DNA of 38,504 nt from Deinococcales bacterium (GTDB lineage: Bacteria > Deinococcota > Deinococci > Deinococcales > JAAFIG01), in NCBI GenBank assembly GCA_025359505.1, contig JANYHH010000121.1, positions 1-38,504 of the forward strand, in the 5' to 3' direction. The notes beneath the pieces are model-generated. The model did not search any database. It saw only the letters and a program-made list of their open reading frames with translations, and was not told the origin of the DNA. The stretch's first letter is position 1; the number at the start of each line of letters is the position of its first letter. The translations under genes and the position numbers were made by a program. Below, in pieces: positions 7,903 through 16,213 of this stretch.

Positions 7903-8937
7903 ATGACGTTTATGTCCGCAAAACCCAATTTTCACCGCGCCAAACTCGAGAGTGGCCGGGCTGTACTCGCGCCGATGGCGGGTTTTTCCGACGCGCCGTT
8001 TCGCTTGCTGTGCCGCGAGTTCGGCGCGGCGTGGGCGGTCACAGAGATGGTCAGTTCAATGGGCGTGGTGATGAACGGACGCAAAAGCTTCGAGATCGGC
8101 GAGCCGTACGAGGGTGAACCGGACTTGGTGATTCAACTGTTCGGGTCTGACCCGCAAGTGATGGCGGAAGCTGGACAGAAGCTGTACGAGGAATTCAAGC
8201 CCGTCGCGCTGGACATCAATATGGGTTGCCCCGTGCCGAAGATTGTCAAGAACGGCGGCGGCGCGTGTTTATTGCAGAACCCCGATGCCGCGCACGACCT
8301 GATCCAAGCCTTGGACAAAGCCGTGCCTGTACCGGTCAGCGCCAAGATTCGTTTAGGCTGGGACAAGTACAACGCGATTACCGTCGCGCAGGGTCTCGAG
8401 GCGGGCGGCGCGGCGTGTGTGGCATTGCACGGGCGCACGAGGGCGCAGGCGTACACCGGACAGGCAGACTGGGACAAAATTGAGGAAGTGCAATCGCACC
8501 TGAAAATTCCACTGGTTGGCAGCGGCGACATCACGACCAAAGAACTGTTCAATGAGCGTCGCCATAAGGCCGCTGGCGTGATGATCGGGCGCGGCGCGGT
8601 CGGACGCCCATTTATTTTCAGCGAAGTCATCGGCGGTATGTCGCTGGGGGTCGGCGACGTGGTGCGCCTCGCGTACCGTCACGCGCTCTTAAACGTCGCG
8701 TGGTACGGCGAGGACAGCGGCATGCGCCAGATGCGCGGCGTGCTCGGGCAGTATTTCAAGGGCTTCGCGGGCGCATCGCAGGTGCGTGGGCGCGTCACGC
8801 AAATGGTCACGCTCGAGGGGCTGCGGGTACTGCTCGGCGAATTGTTCCCGGAAGTCAGGCTCGAGGATGTCGAGGTTGGCGCGGACTTCGCGGGTCACAC
8901 GGCGGCCGCGCACAAAAGCGGTCACTCGAGCCGCTAG
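7903..8937 (+). CDS. dus: tRNA-dihydrouridine synthase
   Basis: The 344-residue flavoprotein of the Dus family reduces uridine to dihydrouridine in the tRNA D-loop using FMN and NADPH. The barrel begins LAPMAGFSDAPFR. The catalytic Cys109 lies in DINMGCPVPKIVKNGGGACLL. SAKIRLGW, ALHGRTRAQAYTG and the FMN-phosphate segment GSGDI...GVMIGRGAVGRPF follow, then the C-terminal helical tRNA-binding domain. The ATG at 7903 sits close to TAAACT; a second ATG at 7912 is the alternative. The last 20 residues (His/Ser/Ala-rich) are poorly conserved. The bacterial subgroup (A, B or C) cannot be settled by eye. Confidence 0.92.
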   Translation: MTFMSAKPNFHRAKLESGRAVLAPMAGFSDAPFRLLCREFGAAWAVTEMVSSMGVVMNGRKSFEIGEPYEGEPDLVIQLFGSDPQVMAEAGQKLYEEFKPVALDINMGCPVPKIVKNGGGACLLQNPDAAHDLIQALDKAVPVPVSAKIRLGWDKYNAITVAQGLEAGGAACVALHGRTRAQAYTGQADWDKIEEVQSHLKIPLVGSGDITTKELFNERRHKAAGVMIGRGAVGRPFIFSEVIGGMSLGVGDVVRLAYRHALLNVAWYGEDSGMRQMRGVLGQYFKGFAGASQVRGRVTQMVTLEGLRVLLGELFPEVRLEDVEVGADFAGHTAAAHKSGHSSR

Positions 8938-9045
8938 ACCGTCTCGAGTTTGGGTTCTCGAGCCGTTGCTGGTCAGGTCAGGCTCGAGATTGGGCTGTTT
9001 TCGTGAAACATTGGCTCAATCCGCTCGAGTAGCGATTGTGAGTGC

Positions 9046-9071
9046 CAGTCTAATCATTCGGGATTAGACTG
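9046..9071. promoter_or_regulatory. Perfect inverted repeat covering the SIMPL gene -10 box
   Basis: CAGTCTAATC (9046-9055), 6-nt centre, GATTAGACTG (9062-9071). The right arm contains TAGACT (9065-9070), the -10 of the gene starting at 9077. The left arm holds the same box on the other strand. It may be an operator or a symmetric two-way promoter. Confidence 0.55.
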
Positions 9072-9076
9072 TTCGT

Positions 9077-9808
9077 ATGAGTAGCTCCTCACCATTCACG
9101 TTTTTTGGGATGCTGGCCCTTGCGCTCGCCATCGTCTTCACGGGTTGGCTCGCCTCGAGCGCGATCCGCGAAACCCGCAACGATCAGGACATCACTGTCA
9201 CGGGCAGCGCCAAAAAAGCGATTGTCAGCGATTTGGTGCAGTGGAAAGGTGCGCTCACGACTGAGAACACCAGTCTGGCACAAGCCGCCGCTAGTCTCAA
9301 GGCGTCGCTGGCGAAATTCAACGCTTTCGTCGCGCAAAACGGTAAGGTGACCGTGACGCTCGCACCGATTTCAAGTGAGCCGCTCTCCTACACGCAAACG
9401 AATTCCGATGGCAGCTCACGGTCGATCCCCGGCTACCGCGTGCGGCAATCGTTCCAAATCGAAAGTACCGACGTCACGGCGACCACGGGGCTGGCGGGCA
9501 AGACCGCCGAGGCGATGCTCGGCGCGGGCGTGCCCTACGAGGCGACCCTGAGCTACCTGTACACCAAGATCGCCGAATTGCGCCTCGAGATGCTCCAAGC
9601 AGCCACGGCTGATGCCAAGAATCGCGGTGAGACCATCGCCAAGGGCGCGGGCGTCGTGATCGGCGCGGCCCGCAACGCCCGCGTCGGCGTCTTTCAGATC
9701 ACGGCTAAGAACACGGCTGAAGTCGACGATTACGGCGCGTTCGACACCTCGAGCATCGATAAGGAAATCACCTCGGTCGTGTCAGTGACGTTTGCGCTGA
9801 AGCAGTAA
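9077..9808 (+). CDS. SIMPL domain (DUF541) membrane-anchored protein
   Basis: A 243-residue protein with one N-terminal transmembrane helix or uncleaved signal (about 8-28, no lipobox). A SIMPL/DUF541 domain (about 35-243) begins DQDITVTGSAKKAIVSDLVQWKGAL and contains the typical AEAMLGAGV and LRLEMLQAATADAKNRGETIAKGAG helices. Family members are periplasmic or outer-face proteins of poorly known function, some linked to stress. TAGACT 6 nt before the ATG indicates a leaderless message, and the start lies just after a perfect inverted repeat. A strong hairpin follows. Confidence 0.88.
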   Translation: MSSSSPFTFFGMLALALAIVFTGWLASSAIRETRNDQDITVTGSAKKAIVSDLVQWKGALTTENTSLAQAAASLKASLAKFNAFVAQNGKVTVTLAPISSEPLSYTQTNSDGSSRSIPGYRVRQSFQIESTDVTATTGLAGKTAEAMLGAGVPYEATLSYLYTKIAELRLEMLQAATADAKNRGETIAKGAGVVIGAARNARVGVFQITAKNTAEVDDYGAFDTSSIDKEITSVVSVTFALKQ

Positions 9809-9825
9809 CCAAGCCGATCTCGAGC

Positions 9826-9855
9826 GGGGCTGACCGATCTGGTCAGCCCCAGTTT
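9826..9855 (+). terminator. Stem-loop terminator after the SIMPL gene
   Basis: GGGGCTGACC (9826-9835) and GGTCAGCCCC (9841-9850) pair perfectly around GATCT. Only a short AGTTT follows, so the U tract is weak. Confidence 0.7.
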
Positions 9856-9883
9856 GACTCGCGCTGCTCGAGCCTCGCAATGT

Positions 9884-9889
9884 CATGAT
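9884..9889 (+). promoter_or_regulatory. Possible -10 box for nanE
   Basis: CATGAT, 7 nt before the ATG at 9897, resembles TATGAT with one mismatch at the first base and keeps the spacing seen at other leaderless starts. Confidence 0.3.
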
Positions 9890-9896
9890 GCGCGTC

Positions 9897-10565
9897 ATGC
9901 GATTTTTACAGCCTCAGTCTTTAATCGTGTCGTGTCAGGCGCACGACGATAATCCGCTGCGCGGATCAGCATTCATGCGGGCGATGGCGTTGGCTGCGTT
10001 GCAGGGCGGCGCGGACGCGATTCGGGCGGACGGGCCAGCCGACCTTCGCGCCATCCGTGAAGTCTGCGACAAGCCGCTGATTGGCTTGTACAAAGACTGG
10101 CGTGCGGGCTGGGAAGTCTACATCACGCCGACGCTCGAGCATGCGCGGGAGATTGTAGTTGCTGGCGCGGATATTGTCGCGCTGGACTGCACTTCCTCGC
10201 AGCGCCCCAATGAAACGCTCGAGGGGATGATCGAGGGCATTCACGCGCTCGGAGCGCTGGTCTTCGCGGACTGTGCGACCCTTGATGATGGCGCGACAGC
10301 GGCGCGACTCGGGGCGGATTACGTGTCCACGACGATGGCAGGGTACACGCCCGCGACCGCGCACCGCAAGGGCGAAGGGCCAGACTTTCTACTGCTCGAG
10401 CAATTGGTCATGGCGACGGGTAAACCCGTGATCGGTGAGGGGCGCTTCTGGACGCCCGAGGACGTGCGGCAAGGCTTCACACTTGGGGCACATGGCATCG
10501 TCGTCGGTACGGCGATCACCAACCCGCGTGAGGTCACGAAGCGTTTCAAGCGTGAGTCGCCGTGA
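9897..10565 (+). CDS. nanE: Putative N-acetylmannosamine-6-phosphate 2-epimerase
   Basis: The 222-residue TIM-barrel protein matches NanE, which interconverts ManNAc-6-P and GlcNAc-6-P. It opens LIVSCQAHDDNPLRG, the family hallmark, then GGADAIRA, KPLIGLYK (catalytic Lys region), ADIVALDCT, ADCATLDDGATAARLGADYVSTTMAGYT and GKPVIGEGRFWTPEDVRQGF. The ATG at 9897 gives the usual short N-terminus; ATG 9885 is also in frame. Its stop overlaps the GTG start of the kinase (GTGA), so the two are coupled. With that kinase and murQ it belongs to amino-sugar or wall-sugar salvage. Confidence 0.92.
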   Translation: MRFLQPQSLIVSCQAHDDNPLRGSAFMRAMALAALQGGADAIRADGPADLRAIREVCDKPLIGLYKDWRAGWEVYITPTLEHAREIVVAGADIVALDCTSSQRPNETLEGMIEGIHALGALVFADCATLDDGATAARLGADYVSTTMAGYTPATAHRKGEGPDFLLLEQLVMATGKPVIGEGRFWTPEDVRQGFTLGAHGIVVGTAITNPREVTKRFKRESP

Positions 10566-11431
10566 ACGCGCTCGGGATCGACGCGGGCGGCTCGAGCACT
10601 AAATGGGCGGTCGTGGACGGTGCGGGGGGTACGCTCGCAGCGGGTCGGGTCGCGCCGCTCACTGGGCATCTTTACAGCACTGACTCGAGGGCGAATGCTC
10701 AGATTGTTCTCGAGCAGTTGCGCGTCAATGTCGCATCGTTCGCGCCCCACGTCGCACTGGCGGGCGTCACTGGACTGACTCGAGGTTCAGGGCAAGCGGC
10801 GTGGCTCGAGGAGACGATCGCTCAGACGTTCAGACTCGAGCGCTGCGCGGTGATCGGCGACATGGACTTGGCGTACCGCGCCCATTTCCAGCCCGGCGAG
10901 GGCATCGTCCTGTACGCGGGCACGGGCAGCATCGCGTATCACGTCACGCAGCGGCTCGAGGTCAAACGCGCTGGCGGGCGCGGATATCTCATCGACGACG
11001 CGGGCGGCGGCTACTGGATTGGGCAGCAGGCACTGCGCTTCGTCGTGCGCCAGATCGACGCGGGCTTACCGACCGCTGACCCGCTCTCGAGCGCAGTTTT
11101 GCAACAGATCGGCTCGAGCGATTGGGATGTGATTCGCGCTTACGTATACGCCAGCGACCGCAGTCCCATCTCGAGCCTCGCGCCACTGGTGGGCTTGGCG
11201 GCGCAACAGGGGAGTGCTGAAGCGAGGCACATCCTCGAGTCGGCTGGGCGTGAATTGGCTGACCTTGCCCAGCGTTTGCAGGCGCAGGTCGGCGCACTGC
11301 CAGTCACGACCGTTGGCGGCGCGTGGCGGGTTTCAAAGCTGATCGCCGACGCGGCTCGAGCATCTGGGTTGGTGTTTACCCCCTCGAGCGTGGACATGGC
11401 GCTGGCAGCGGCGCGGTTGGCGCTTACCTGA
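10562..11431 (+). CDS. BadF/BadG-type sugar kinase, probable GlcNAc or MurNAc kinase
   Basis: The 289-residue kinase of the ASKHA fold has phosphate-binding loops GIDAGGSSTK (5-14) and YAGTGSIAYH, plus GRGYLIDDAGGGYWIG, characteristic of N-acetylglucosamine kinases in the BcrAD_BadFG family. MurK-type members phosphorylate both GlcNAc and MurNAc. The product of MurNAc kinase is the substrate of MurQ, encoded nearby at 15281. It starts on GTG overlapping the nanE stop and ends by overlapping the convergent phnE by 8 nt. With 13 CTCGAG sites in 870 bp it is the densest gene in the window. Confidence 0.85.
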   Translation: MNALGIDAGGSSTKWAVVDGAGGTLAAGRVAPLTGHLYSTDSRANAQIVLEQLRVNVASFAPHVALAGVTGLTRGSGQAAWLEETIAQTFRLERCAVIGDMDLAYRAHFQPGEGIVLYAGTGSIAYHVTQRLEVKRAGGRGYLIDDAGGGYWIGQQALRFVVRQIDAGLPTADPLSSAVLQQIGSSDWDVIRAYVYASDRSPISSLAPLVGLAAQQGSAEARHILESAGRELADLAQRLQAQVGALPVTTVGGAWRVSKLIADAARASGLVFTPSSVDMALAAARLALT

Positions 11432-13259
11432 CCAGTCGGCGGCGCACGGTAGCGCTGATGAAATCGAGGATGTTGACCATCACGACCACCAGCCCGACCA
11501 GAATAATCATCTGGTTGTACTTGCCGCTCCGCATGGTCTCTTGGATTAAAAATCCGACGCCGCCCGCGCCGACGAAACCCAGAATGATCGACACGCGAAA
11601 ATTGATCTCGAAGCGGTAGAGCGTGTAACTGACGAATAGCGGTAAGACCTGCGGCAGCACCGCCCAGCGGATGATGCTGACCCCCGGTGCTCCAGCCGCC
11701 TCCAAAGCTTCGATCGGGCCCTGCTCGGCGTTCTCAATTGCTTCACTGTAAAGCTTTCCCAGATCAGCCATGCTGTGAATCGCCATTGCCAGCACGCCCG
11801 CCAGCGGCCCCAGCCCGACGGCCGCGACGAAAATCAGCGCGAGAATCAGCGTGTCCACACCGCGATCCAGATTGTAAAAGCCGCGCATCAGCGGGTACAC
11901 GGTGCGTCCCCACCAGCTTTTCTGCGTCAAGTTGCGGGCGGCCAGAAAGCTCGAGGGCAGTGCCAAGAGCGCGGCCAGCACCGTGCCGATCATCGCGGTG
12001 GCAATCGTGATCGCCATGGCTTTTAAGCCTTCGGACAGAATCCCGTTCCAGTCTGGCGGCACGGCCCGCCGCGCAAAGTCCTCGATGAACGGAAAACCGC
12101 GAATAAAGCGTCCCAAATCGAATTCGACGGCGTTGAAGCCGTAGGCCAGCACCGCGACGACCAGCGCCAGCAGCGTCCCACTGCTCACGTCGCCCACCTC
12201 GAGTGCGCTTGTACCGCGCCACAGCAGCGTCGCGCCGCCCAGCAATAGCAAGATGCCAAAGAACGCCAGCGTCGCAAAGCCGTAAGCGATTCTGTGCGGG
12301 AAAACGCGTCGCGCCCCTGACTCGGCCGCGTCGCGCCCGACGCTGTACCCACGTGGCAATTCGGCCGCGCTCGCCACGCCGATCAGCGGCTCGAGCGGCT
12401 GATTGGGGTCGGTCAGCCCGTATTCGAGCTTTTGCCGCATCAACGCATCGCGTTTGCTGCCCGCGTCTAGCAAACTGCGCTCGGCTTCGCGGCGGGCGTT
12501 CTGCGCGAACTCAAGAGCCTGCCCGCCTGCGCTGCTCTGCACTGTGGCTTCGGCTTTTTGCAGTGCTGACTTCGCATTCGCAATGCTGCGCTCCGAAGCG
12601 TCCCACTCGGCGTTAATCCGAGTGCGGTCGCCGTTGTTGAACTCTAAGTCCTTGCGCCAATCCTCGACCACGAGGCGCTGCTGCGCGTCCGTGGCGCTGA
12701 CCGCCACGCGGTAGTAATCGCGCAGCGCGTCAAAAGTCACGGGCGCGGCATTTGAAAATAAGAACCACGCGCTGACGACGCCTGCCGCTAAACTCAGCGC
12801 GTAGCCGACTGGCCTTTGGTGCGGCAACAACAGGCTTCTGGTCAGCGAGACACCGATCACAGCGACGCCCAGCGGGATCAGTGTCTCCAAAACCCACGGC
12901 ACGCTTCGCACGGCGATCACTGATTGCGCGGAAACGCTAAAAAGCAACAGCAAGCCCAGCACCACCACGCCAGCCGCGACGCTCAGCACGGCGCTCGAGC
13001 GTGGACGATTGACGGTGAGCAGCACGGCTGCACCTGCGATCACCATCAGCAGCAATAGCGGCTGCACGGCGACAAACCCGAGCGGCGTCGGCGCAACTAG
13101 ATGCCTCGAGTACGCGCCCGTCATCAGCGCCAGCGGCTGAATGAAAAAAGCGATCAGCGTCCCGACCGCGCCCGCAACCATCAAGCGCCGCGCACTGCCC
13201 CGAGCGGCCACCGTGGCCGCGCACAACAGCACGGCGAAGACGACATACGTGAGAATCAC
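11424..13259 (-). CDS. phnE: Phosphonate-type ABC transporter permease with a large N-terminal extension
   Basis: The protein has 611 residues, about twice a normal PhnE (near 270). The C-terminal part (about 375-611) is a standard PhnE permease: FIEDFARRAVPPDW, then SEGLKAMAITIATAMIG, and an EAA loop EALEAAGAPGVSIIRWAVLP at 517-536. Residues 1-170 carry about five extra transmembrane helices. Residues 185-280 form a charged, probably coiled-coil segment, followed by two helices (325-375). The start is GTG overlapping the phnC stop (GTGA). It imports phosphonate, phosphite or a related anion with PhnC and PhnD. The extension could be a second membrane or sensory module; its role is unknown. 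Confidence 0.85.
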   Translation of the reverse strand: MILTYVVFAVLLCAATVAARGSARRLMVAGAVGTLIAFFIQPLALMTGAYSRHLVAPTPLGFVAVQPLLLLMVIAGAAVLLTVNRPRSSAVLSVAAGVVVLGLLLLFSVSAQSVIAVRSVPWVLETLIPLGVAVIGVSLTRSLLLPHQRPVGYALSLAAGVVSAWFLFSNAAPVTFDALRDYYRVAVSATDAQQRLVVEDWRKDLEFNNGDRTRINAEWDASERSIANAKSALQKAEATVQSSAGGQALEFAQNARREAERSLLDAGSKRDALMRQKLEYGLTDPNQPLEPLIGVASAAELPRGYSVGRDAAESGARRVFPHRIAYGFATLAFFGILLLLGGATLLWRGTSALEVGDVSSGTLLALVVAVLAYGFNAVEFDLGRFIRGFPFIEDFARRAVPPDWNGILSEGLKAMAITIATAMIGTVLAALLALPSSFLAARNLTQKSWWGRTVYPLMRGFYNLDRGVDTLILALIFVAAVGLGPLAGVLAMAIHSMADLGKLYSEAIENAEQGPIEALEAAGAPGVSIIRWAVLPQVLPLFVSYTLYRFEINFRVSIILGFVGAGGVGFLIQETMRSGKYNQMIILVGLVVVMVNILDFISATVRRRLVR

Positions 13260-14002
13260 AAGTCCGCCACGCTGCCCGCGTAAATGCGCTCGACCTCGGC
13301 GGGGGAGAGCGCACTGGGTGGGCCGTCAAAGATCAACTTGCCTTTATTGAAGCCCAGAATCCGCTCAGCGTAGTCCCTCGCTAGCTCCAGCACGTGAATA
13401 TTGACGATCACGGTGATGCCGTCGCGGGTGAAGCTTTTGAGGAGATCCATGATCACACCGCTGAGCTTCGGATCAATGCTGGCGGTTGGCTCGTCGGCCA
13501 GCATGACCTTCGGTTGCTGCACCAGCGCCCGCGCAATCGCCACGCGCTGCTTCTGACCGCCGGAGAGGTTGCTGGCCACGGTGTGGGTTTTTTCCTCCAA
13601 GCCGACGCGGTGCAGCGCTTGCAGCGCCAGTTGTTTGTCAGCGGCCGAGTACAACCCAAGCACGCCCGGAATGCGACCGTAATACCCGAGGCGACCCGAT
13701 AACACGTTTTCATACGCGCTCAGGCGCTCGACCAGATTGAATTGCTGAAAGACGAAACCGATTCTGCGCCGCAGCCGTCTCAACTCGCGTCCCTGCGCGA
13801 AGGCGATGTCCTGACCTTCAATCAAAATCTGACCCGCGCTCGGGTCATTCAACCGATTGAGGCAGCGCATGAAGGTGCTCTTGCCCGCGCCGCTCAAGCC
13901 GATGATGCAGACAAACTGACCATCGGGGATGCTGAGCGAGACATCATCGAGTGCTCGAGTGCCGTCACTGAAGATTTTGGTCAGGTGTTGAACCTCGATC
14001 AC
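13256..14002 (-). CDS. phnC: Phosphonate-type ABC transporter ATP-binding protein
   Basis: The 248-residue ATPase has Walker A GLSGAGKST (35-43), Q-loop VFQQFNLVERLSAYENVLSGRLG (typical of PhnC), signature [15 protein letters not shown], Walker B VMLADEPTASIDP, and the switch His in NIHVLELA. The start is GTG with CGGGAG 6 nt upstream, and it ends overlapping phnE. It energises uptake of phosphonate/phosphite-like anions. Because no C-P lyase or phosphonatase genes are present in the window, the true substrate is open. Confidence 0.92.
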   Translation of the reverse strand: MIEVQHLTKIFSDGTRALDDVSLSIPDGQFVCIIGLSGAGKSTFMRCLNRLNDPSAGQILIEGQDIAFAQGRELRRLRRRIGFVFQQFNLVERLSAYENVLSGRLGYYGRIPGVLGLYSAADKQLALQALHRVGLEEKTHTVASNLSGGQKQRVAIARALVQQPKVMLADEPTASIDPKLSGVIMDLLKSFTRDGITVIVNIHVLELARDYAERILGFNKGKLIFDGPPSALSPAEVERIYAGSVADL

Positions 14003-14136
14003 GTGAACTCCCGTTGGTCTGCGGCGAATGGCGCTGCTCGAGCATGATCTTGCGGTGACGGCTCAGGTGCTTTTTTACGCTCGAGACTGTGCTGTTCGAG
14101 ATCCCTGTACTGTCCGCGCTGACTGGTCGTAAAACC

Positions 14137-14173
14137 AAGTGCGGGATGCAGTGACTCACTGCATCCCGCACTT
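14137..14173 (-). terminator. Long hairpin between phnD and phnC
   Basis: A 17-bp perfect stem, AAGTGCGGGATGCAGTG (14137-14153) with 14157-14173, around a 3-nt loop. It starts 7 nt after the phnD stop. On the minus strand it is followed by GGTTTTAC, a weak T run. It may stop most transcripts after phnD so that less phnC/phnE is made. Confidence 0.8.
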
Positions 14174-14180
14174 AGGTGAC

Positions 14181-15092
14181 TTATTTCTTGGCGACAGCGG
14201 CTTGGGCTTGGCGCACGATGTCGTAATCGCTGTCCTTGGCGGGCACGAGGTACTCGATGCGGTACAGGTCACGCAGCAACTTGCGATACTCGGGTTTGCT
14301 CCGCATGTTTAGTAGCGCGTTTTGCACCAGTGTAACGCTGTCTTTGCAACTGGACTGATAGGTTTTACGCACCGAAACCGTATCGCCGGGAATCGGCTTG
14401 GAGTACGCCAGCACGCGGATTCTGGCTTGCTGGGCGGGATCGGTCAGGTACTGCGTCCAAGATCCGCTCGTGCCTTTGGTGTTGTTGGCAAACGTCGCAC
14501 CAACGTCAACTGTGCCGTTCAGAACGCTGTAAACAACCGCGTCGTGACCGCCAGCGAAGACCTGTTTGCTGAATAACTTGTCGGCATCCAGACCAGCGCT
14601 AATCAGCGTTGCCTTCGGAAATGTGTAACCAGCCGCGCTGTTGGGATCGACCCACGCGATGCTCGCGCCTTGCAAGTCCGAAAGTTTGCGGAACCTAGAG
14701 TCGGCCCTGACGATGAAGGCCGACCAATAGTACGGTCCCGCCTCACGCGAGGATTTTAGCAATACATTGGCAATGTTTTCCTTGGCGGCGTCGACGTAAC
14801 CCACCGGGTTGAGCCACGCGAAATCGAGCTGCCCAGAGCGCATCGCTTCGATCAGTCCGCGGTAATCCTGCGCGACGGTGGCTTTGACCTCGACGCCGCG
14901 AATCGCTTCCTCCAAGTAATTGGCAATCGGTTTGGCGCTGGCCAGCACCTTGGTTGCGTCCTGAGCGGGGTTGAAGCCCATGCGGATGACCTTGCAGTTC
15001 TCGGCGCCCTGCGCGTTGCTCGGGGTGGTCGCTGCGGCAAGGGCCGTAAAGGCGGCTGTGACGGCGGCAATAGTAACAAACACTCGTTTCAT
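14181..15092 (-). CDS. phnD: Phosphate/phosphite/phosphonate ABC transporter substrate-binding protein
   Basis: The 303-residue binding protein has a Sec signal peptide (cleavage likely after SNA, residue 27) and the PhnD fold. RMGFNPAQDATKVLASAKPIANYLEEAIRG opens it, followed by DYRGLIEAMRSGQLDFAWLNP and VDPNSAAGYTFPKATL. GGHDAVVYSVLNGTVDVGATF is also diagnostic. GGAG lies 7 nt before the ATG. It is first in the minus-strand phnD-phnC-phnE operon. No CTCGAG occurs in the whole gene, unlike its neighbours, hinting at later arrival. The ligand is an oxyanion of phosphorus by family; exact ligand unknown. Confidence 0.92.
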   Translation of the reverse strand: MKRVFVTIAAVTAAFTALAAATTPSNAQGAENCKVIRMGFNPAQDATKVLASAKPIANYLEEAIRGVEVKATVAQDYRGLIEAMRSGQLDFAWLNPVGYVDAAKENIANVLLKSSREAGPYYWSAFIVRADSRFRKLSDLQGASIAWVDPNSAAGYTFPKATLISAGLDADKLFSKQVFAGGHDAVVYSVLNGTVDVGATFANNTKGTSGSWTQYLTDPAQQARIRVLAYSKPIPGDTVSVRKTYQSSCKDSVTLVQNALLNMRSKPEYRKLLRDLYRIEYLVPAKDSDYDIVRQAQAAVAKK

Positions 15093-15267
15093 CAGGGGTC
15101 TCCTTTAACAACTGTACAAACTGACAATATCACGAAAAATTTGAGTGCTGAACCGTGTTTTCAAACCTGCACCGTCTCGAGCAATGCGGGCCGTGTCACC
15201 ATTCGAGGCGGCAAGCGCAGAGGGAGCACCCCACTGTCAGCGCGAATTCGCCTTTGAGCATTCGGGC

Positions 15268-15273
15268 TAAACT
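15268..15273 (+). promoter_or_regulatory. -10 box for leaderless murQ
   Basis: TAAACT, 7 nt before ATG 15281. This decides the start against an in-frame codon at 15155 that would add a low-quality 42-residue extension. Confidence 0.6.
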
Positions 15274-15280
15274 CGCGCTC

Positions 15281-16168
15281 ATGACCGCGACGACCGAGAG
15301 CATCAACCCGCTGAGCGCCGACCTCGATTTACTGCCGACCGAACGCTTGGTGCGGGCTTTGGCTGACGATCAGCTCAACGCCGTGGCGGCCGTGCAACGG
15401 GCCGCGCCGCAAATCGCTGACGCCGTAGAGCGGATTGCCGAGCGCTTAGCGAACGGCGGGCGGCTGCTTTACGTCGGTGCGGGCACGAGCGGACGCTTGG
15501 CGTATTTGGACTCGAGCGAACTCACCCCGACCTTCGGCTGGCCCCCCGAGCGCGTCGGTGTAGCCATGGCTGGTGGGCGCGGTGCGGTCTTCAAAGCGGT
15601 CGAGGGCGCGGAAGACGATTTTGAGTTGGGTTTGCGCGACGTTCAAACCCTCGAGATCAATGCTGGGGACGCACTGATCGCCATTGCTGCCAGCGGCGCG
15701 ACGCCGTATGTCCTCGGTGCGCTCGAGGCGGCGGGTCGCGCCGGGGCGTTGACGGTGAGTTTGTGCAACAACGCGGGTGCGCCCATCTTAAAGCACTGCG
15801 ATTGCCCAGTGCTATTGGAGACTGGTGCGGAAATCATTTCGGGCAGCACGCGTCTCAAAGCGGGCACGGCGCAAAAAATCGCGCTCAACACCATATCCAG
15901 CGCCGTGATGGTGCGCTTACACAAGGTCTACGGCAATCTGATGGTGGACGTGCAGGCCACCAACCTAAAATTGCGAAAACGCGCCGTGCATTTGACGCAA
16001 CTTGCCAGCGATGCCAGCGAGACCGCCGCCACGGATGCGCTCGAGGCTAGCGATTGGCACGTTAAAACCGCGATCGTCATGCTCAGTAAAAACCTGTCCG
16101 TGCTCGAGGCTAAAAGCTTGCTCGAGGGTTGCCATGGCAGTGTTCGCGCCGCATTGCTTGCGCGTTAG
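15281..16168 (+). CDS. murQ: N-acetylmuramic acid 6-phosphate etherase
   Basis: The 295-residue SIS-domain enzyme cleaves the lactyl ether of MurNAc-6-P to GlcNAc-6-P and D-lactate in peptidoglycan recycling. Diagnostic segments are RLLYVGAGTSGRLAYLDSSELTPTFG and KAVEGAEDD. Glu80 and Glu111 match the two catalytic glutamates known in the E. coli enzyme, and GSTRLKAGTAQKIALN and VYGNLMVDVQATNLKL follow. Length fits the family. With the kinase at 10562 it would convert MurNAc to GlcNAc-6-P, and NanE links that pool to ManNAc-6-P. Confidence 0.96.
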   Translation: MTATTESINPLSADLDLLPTERLVRALADDQLNAVAAVQRAAPQIADAVERIAERLANGGRLLYVGAGTSGRLAYLDSSELTPTFGWPPERVGVAMAGGRGAVFKAVEGAEDDFELGLRDVQTLEINAGDALIAIAASGATPYVLGALEAAGRAGALTVSLCNNAGAPILKHCDCPVLLETGAEIISGSTRLKAGTAQKIALNTISSAVMVRLHKVYGNLMVDVQATNLKLRKRAVHLTQLASDASETAATDALEASDWHVKTAIVMLSKNLSVLEAKSLLEGCHGSVRAALLAR

Positions 16169-16185
16169 ATAGTCACTGCTGGAGC

Positions 16186-16207
16186 GTGTGACGGCCGTGT
16201 GACGGCC
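16186..16207 (+). promoter_or_regulatory. Two exact 11-bp direct repeats upstream of the gene at 16243
   Basis: GTGTGACGGCC occurs at 16186-16196 and again at 16197-16207. A -10 box TACACT follows at 16214-16219, so the repeats cover the -35 region. One-turn direct repeats are typical of PhoB/OmpR-type response regulators. Confidence 0.5.
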
Positions 16208-16213
16208 AGCCAT

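Noticed and set aside
15155..15280. Upstream extension of murQ
   Set aside because: The added 42 residues are not MurQ-like, and TAAACT lies 7 nt before ATG 15281.
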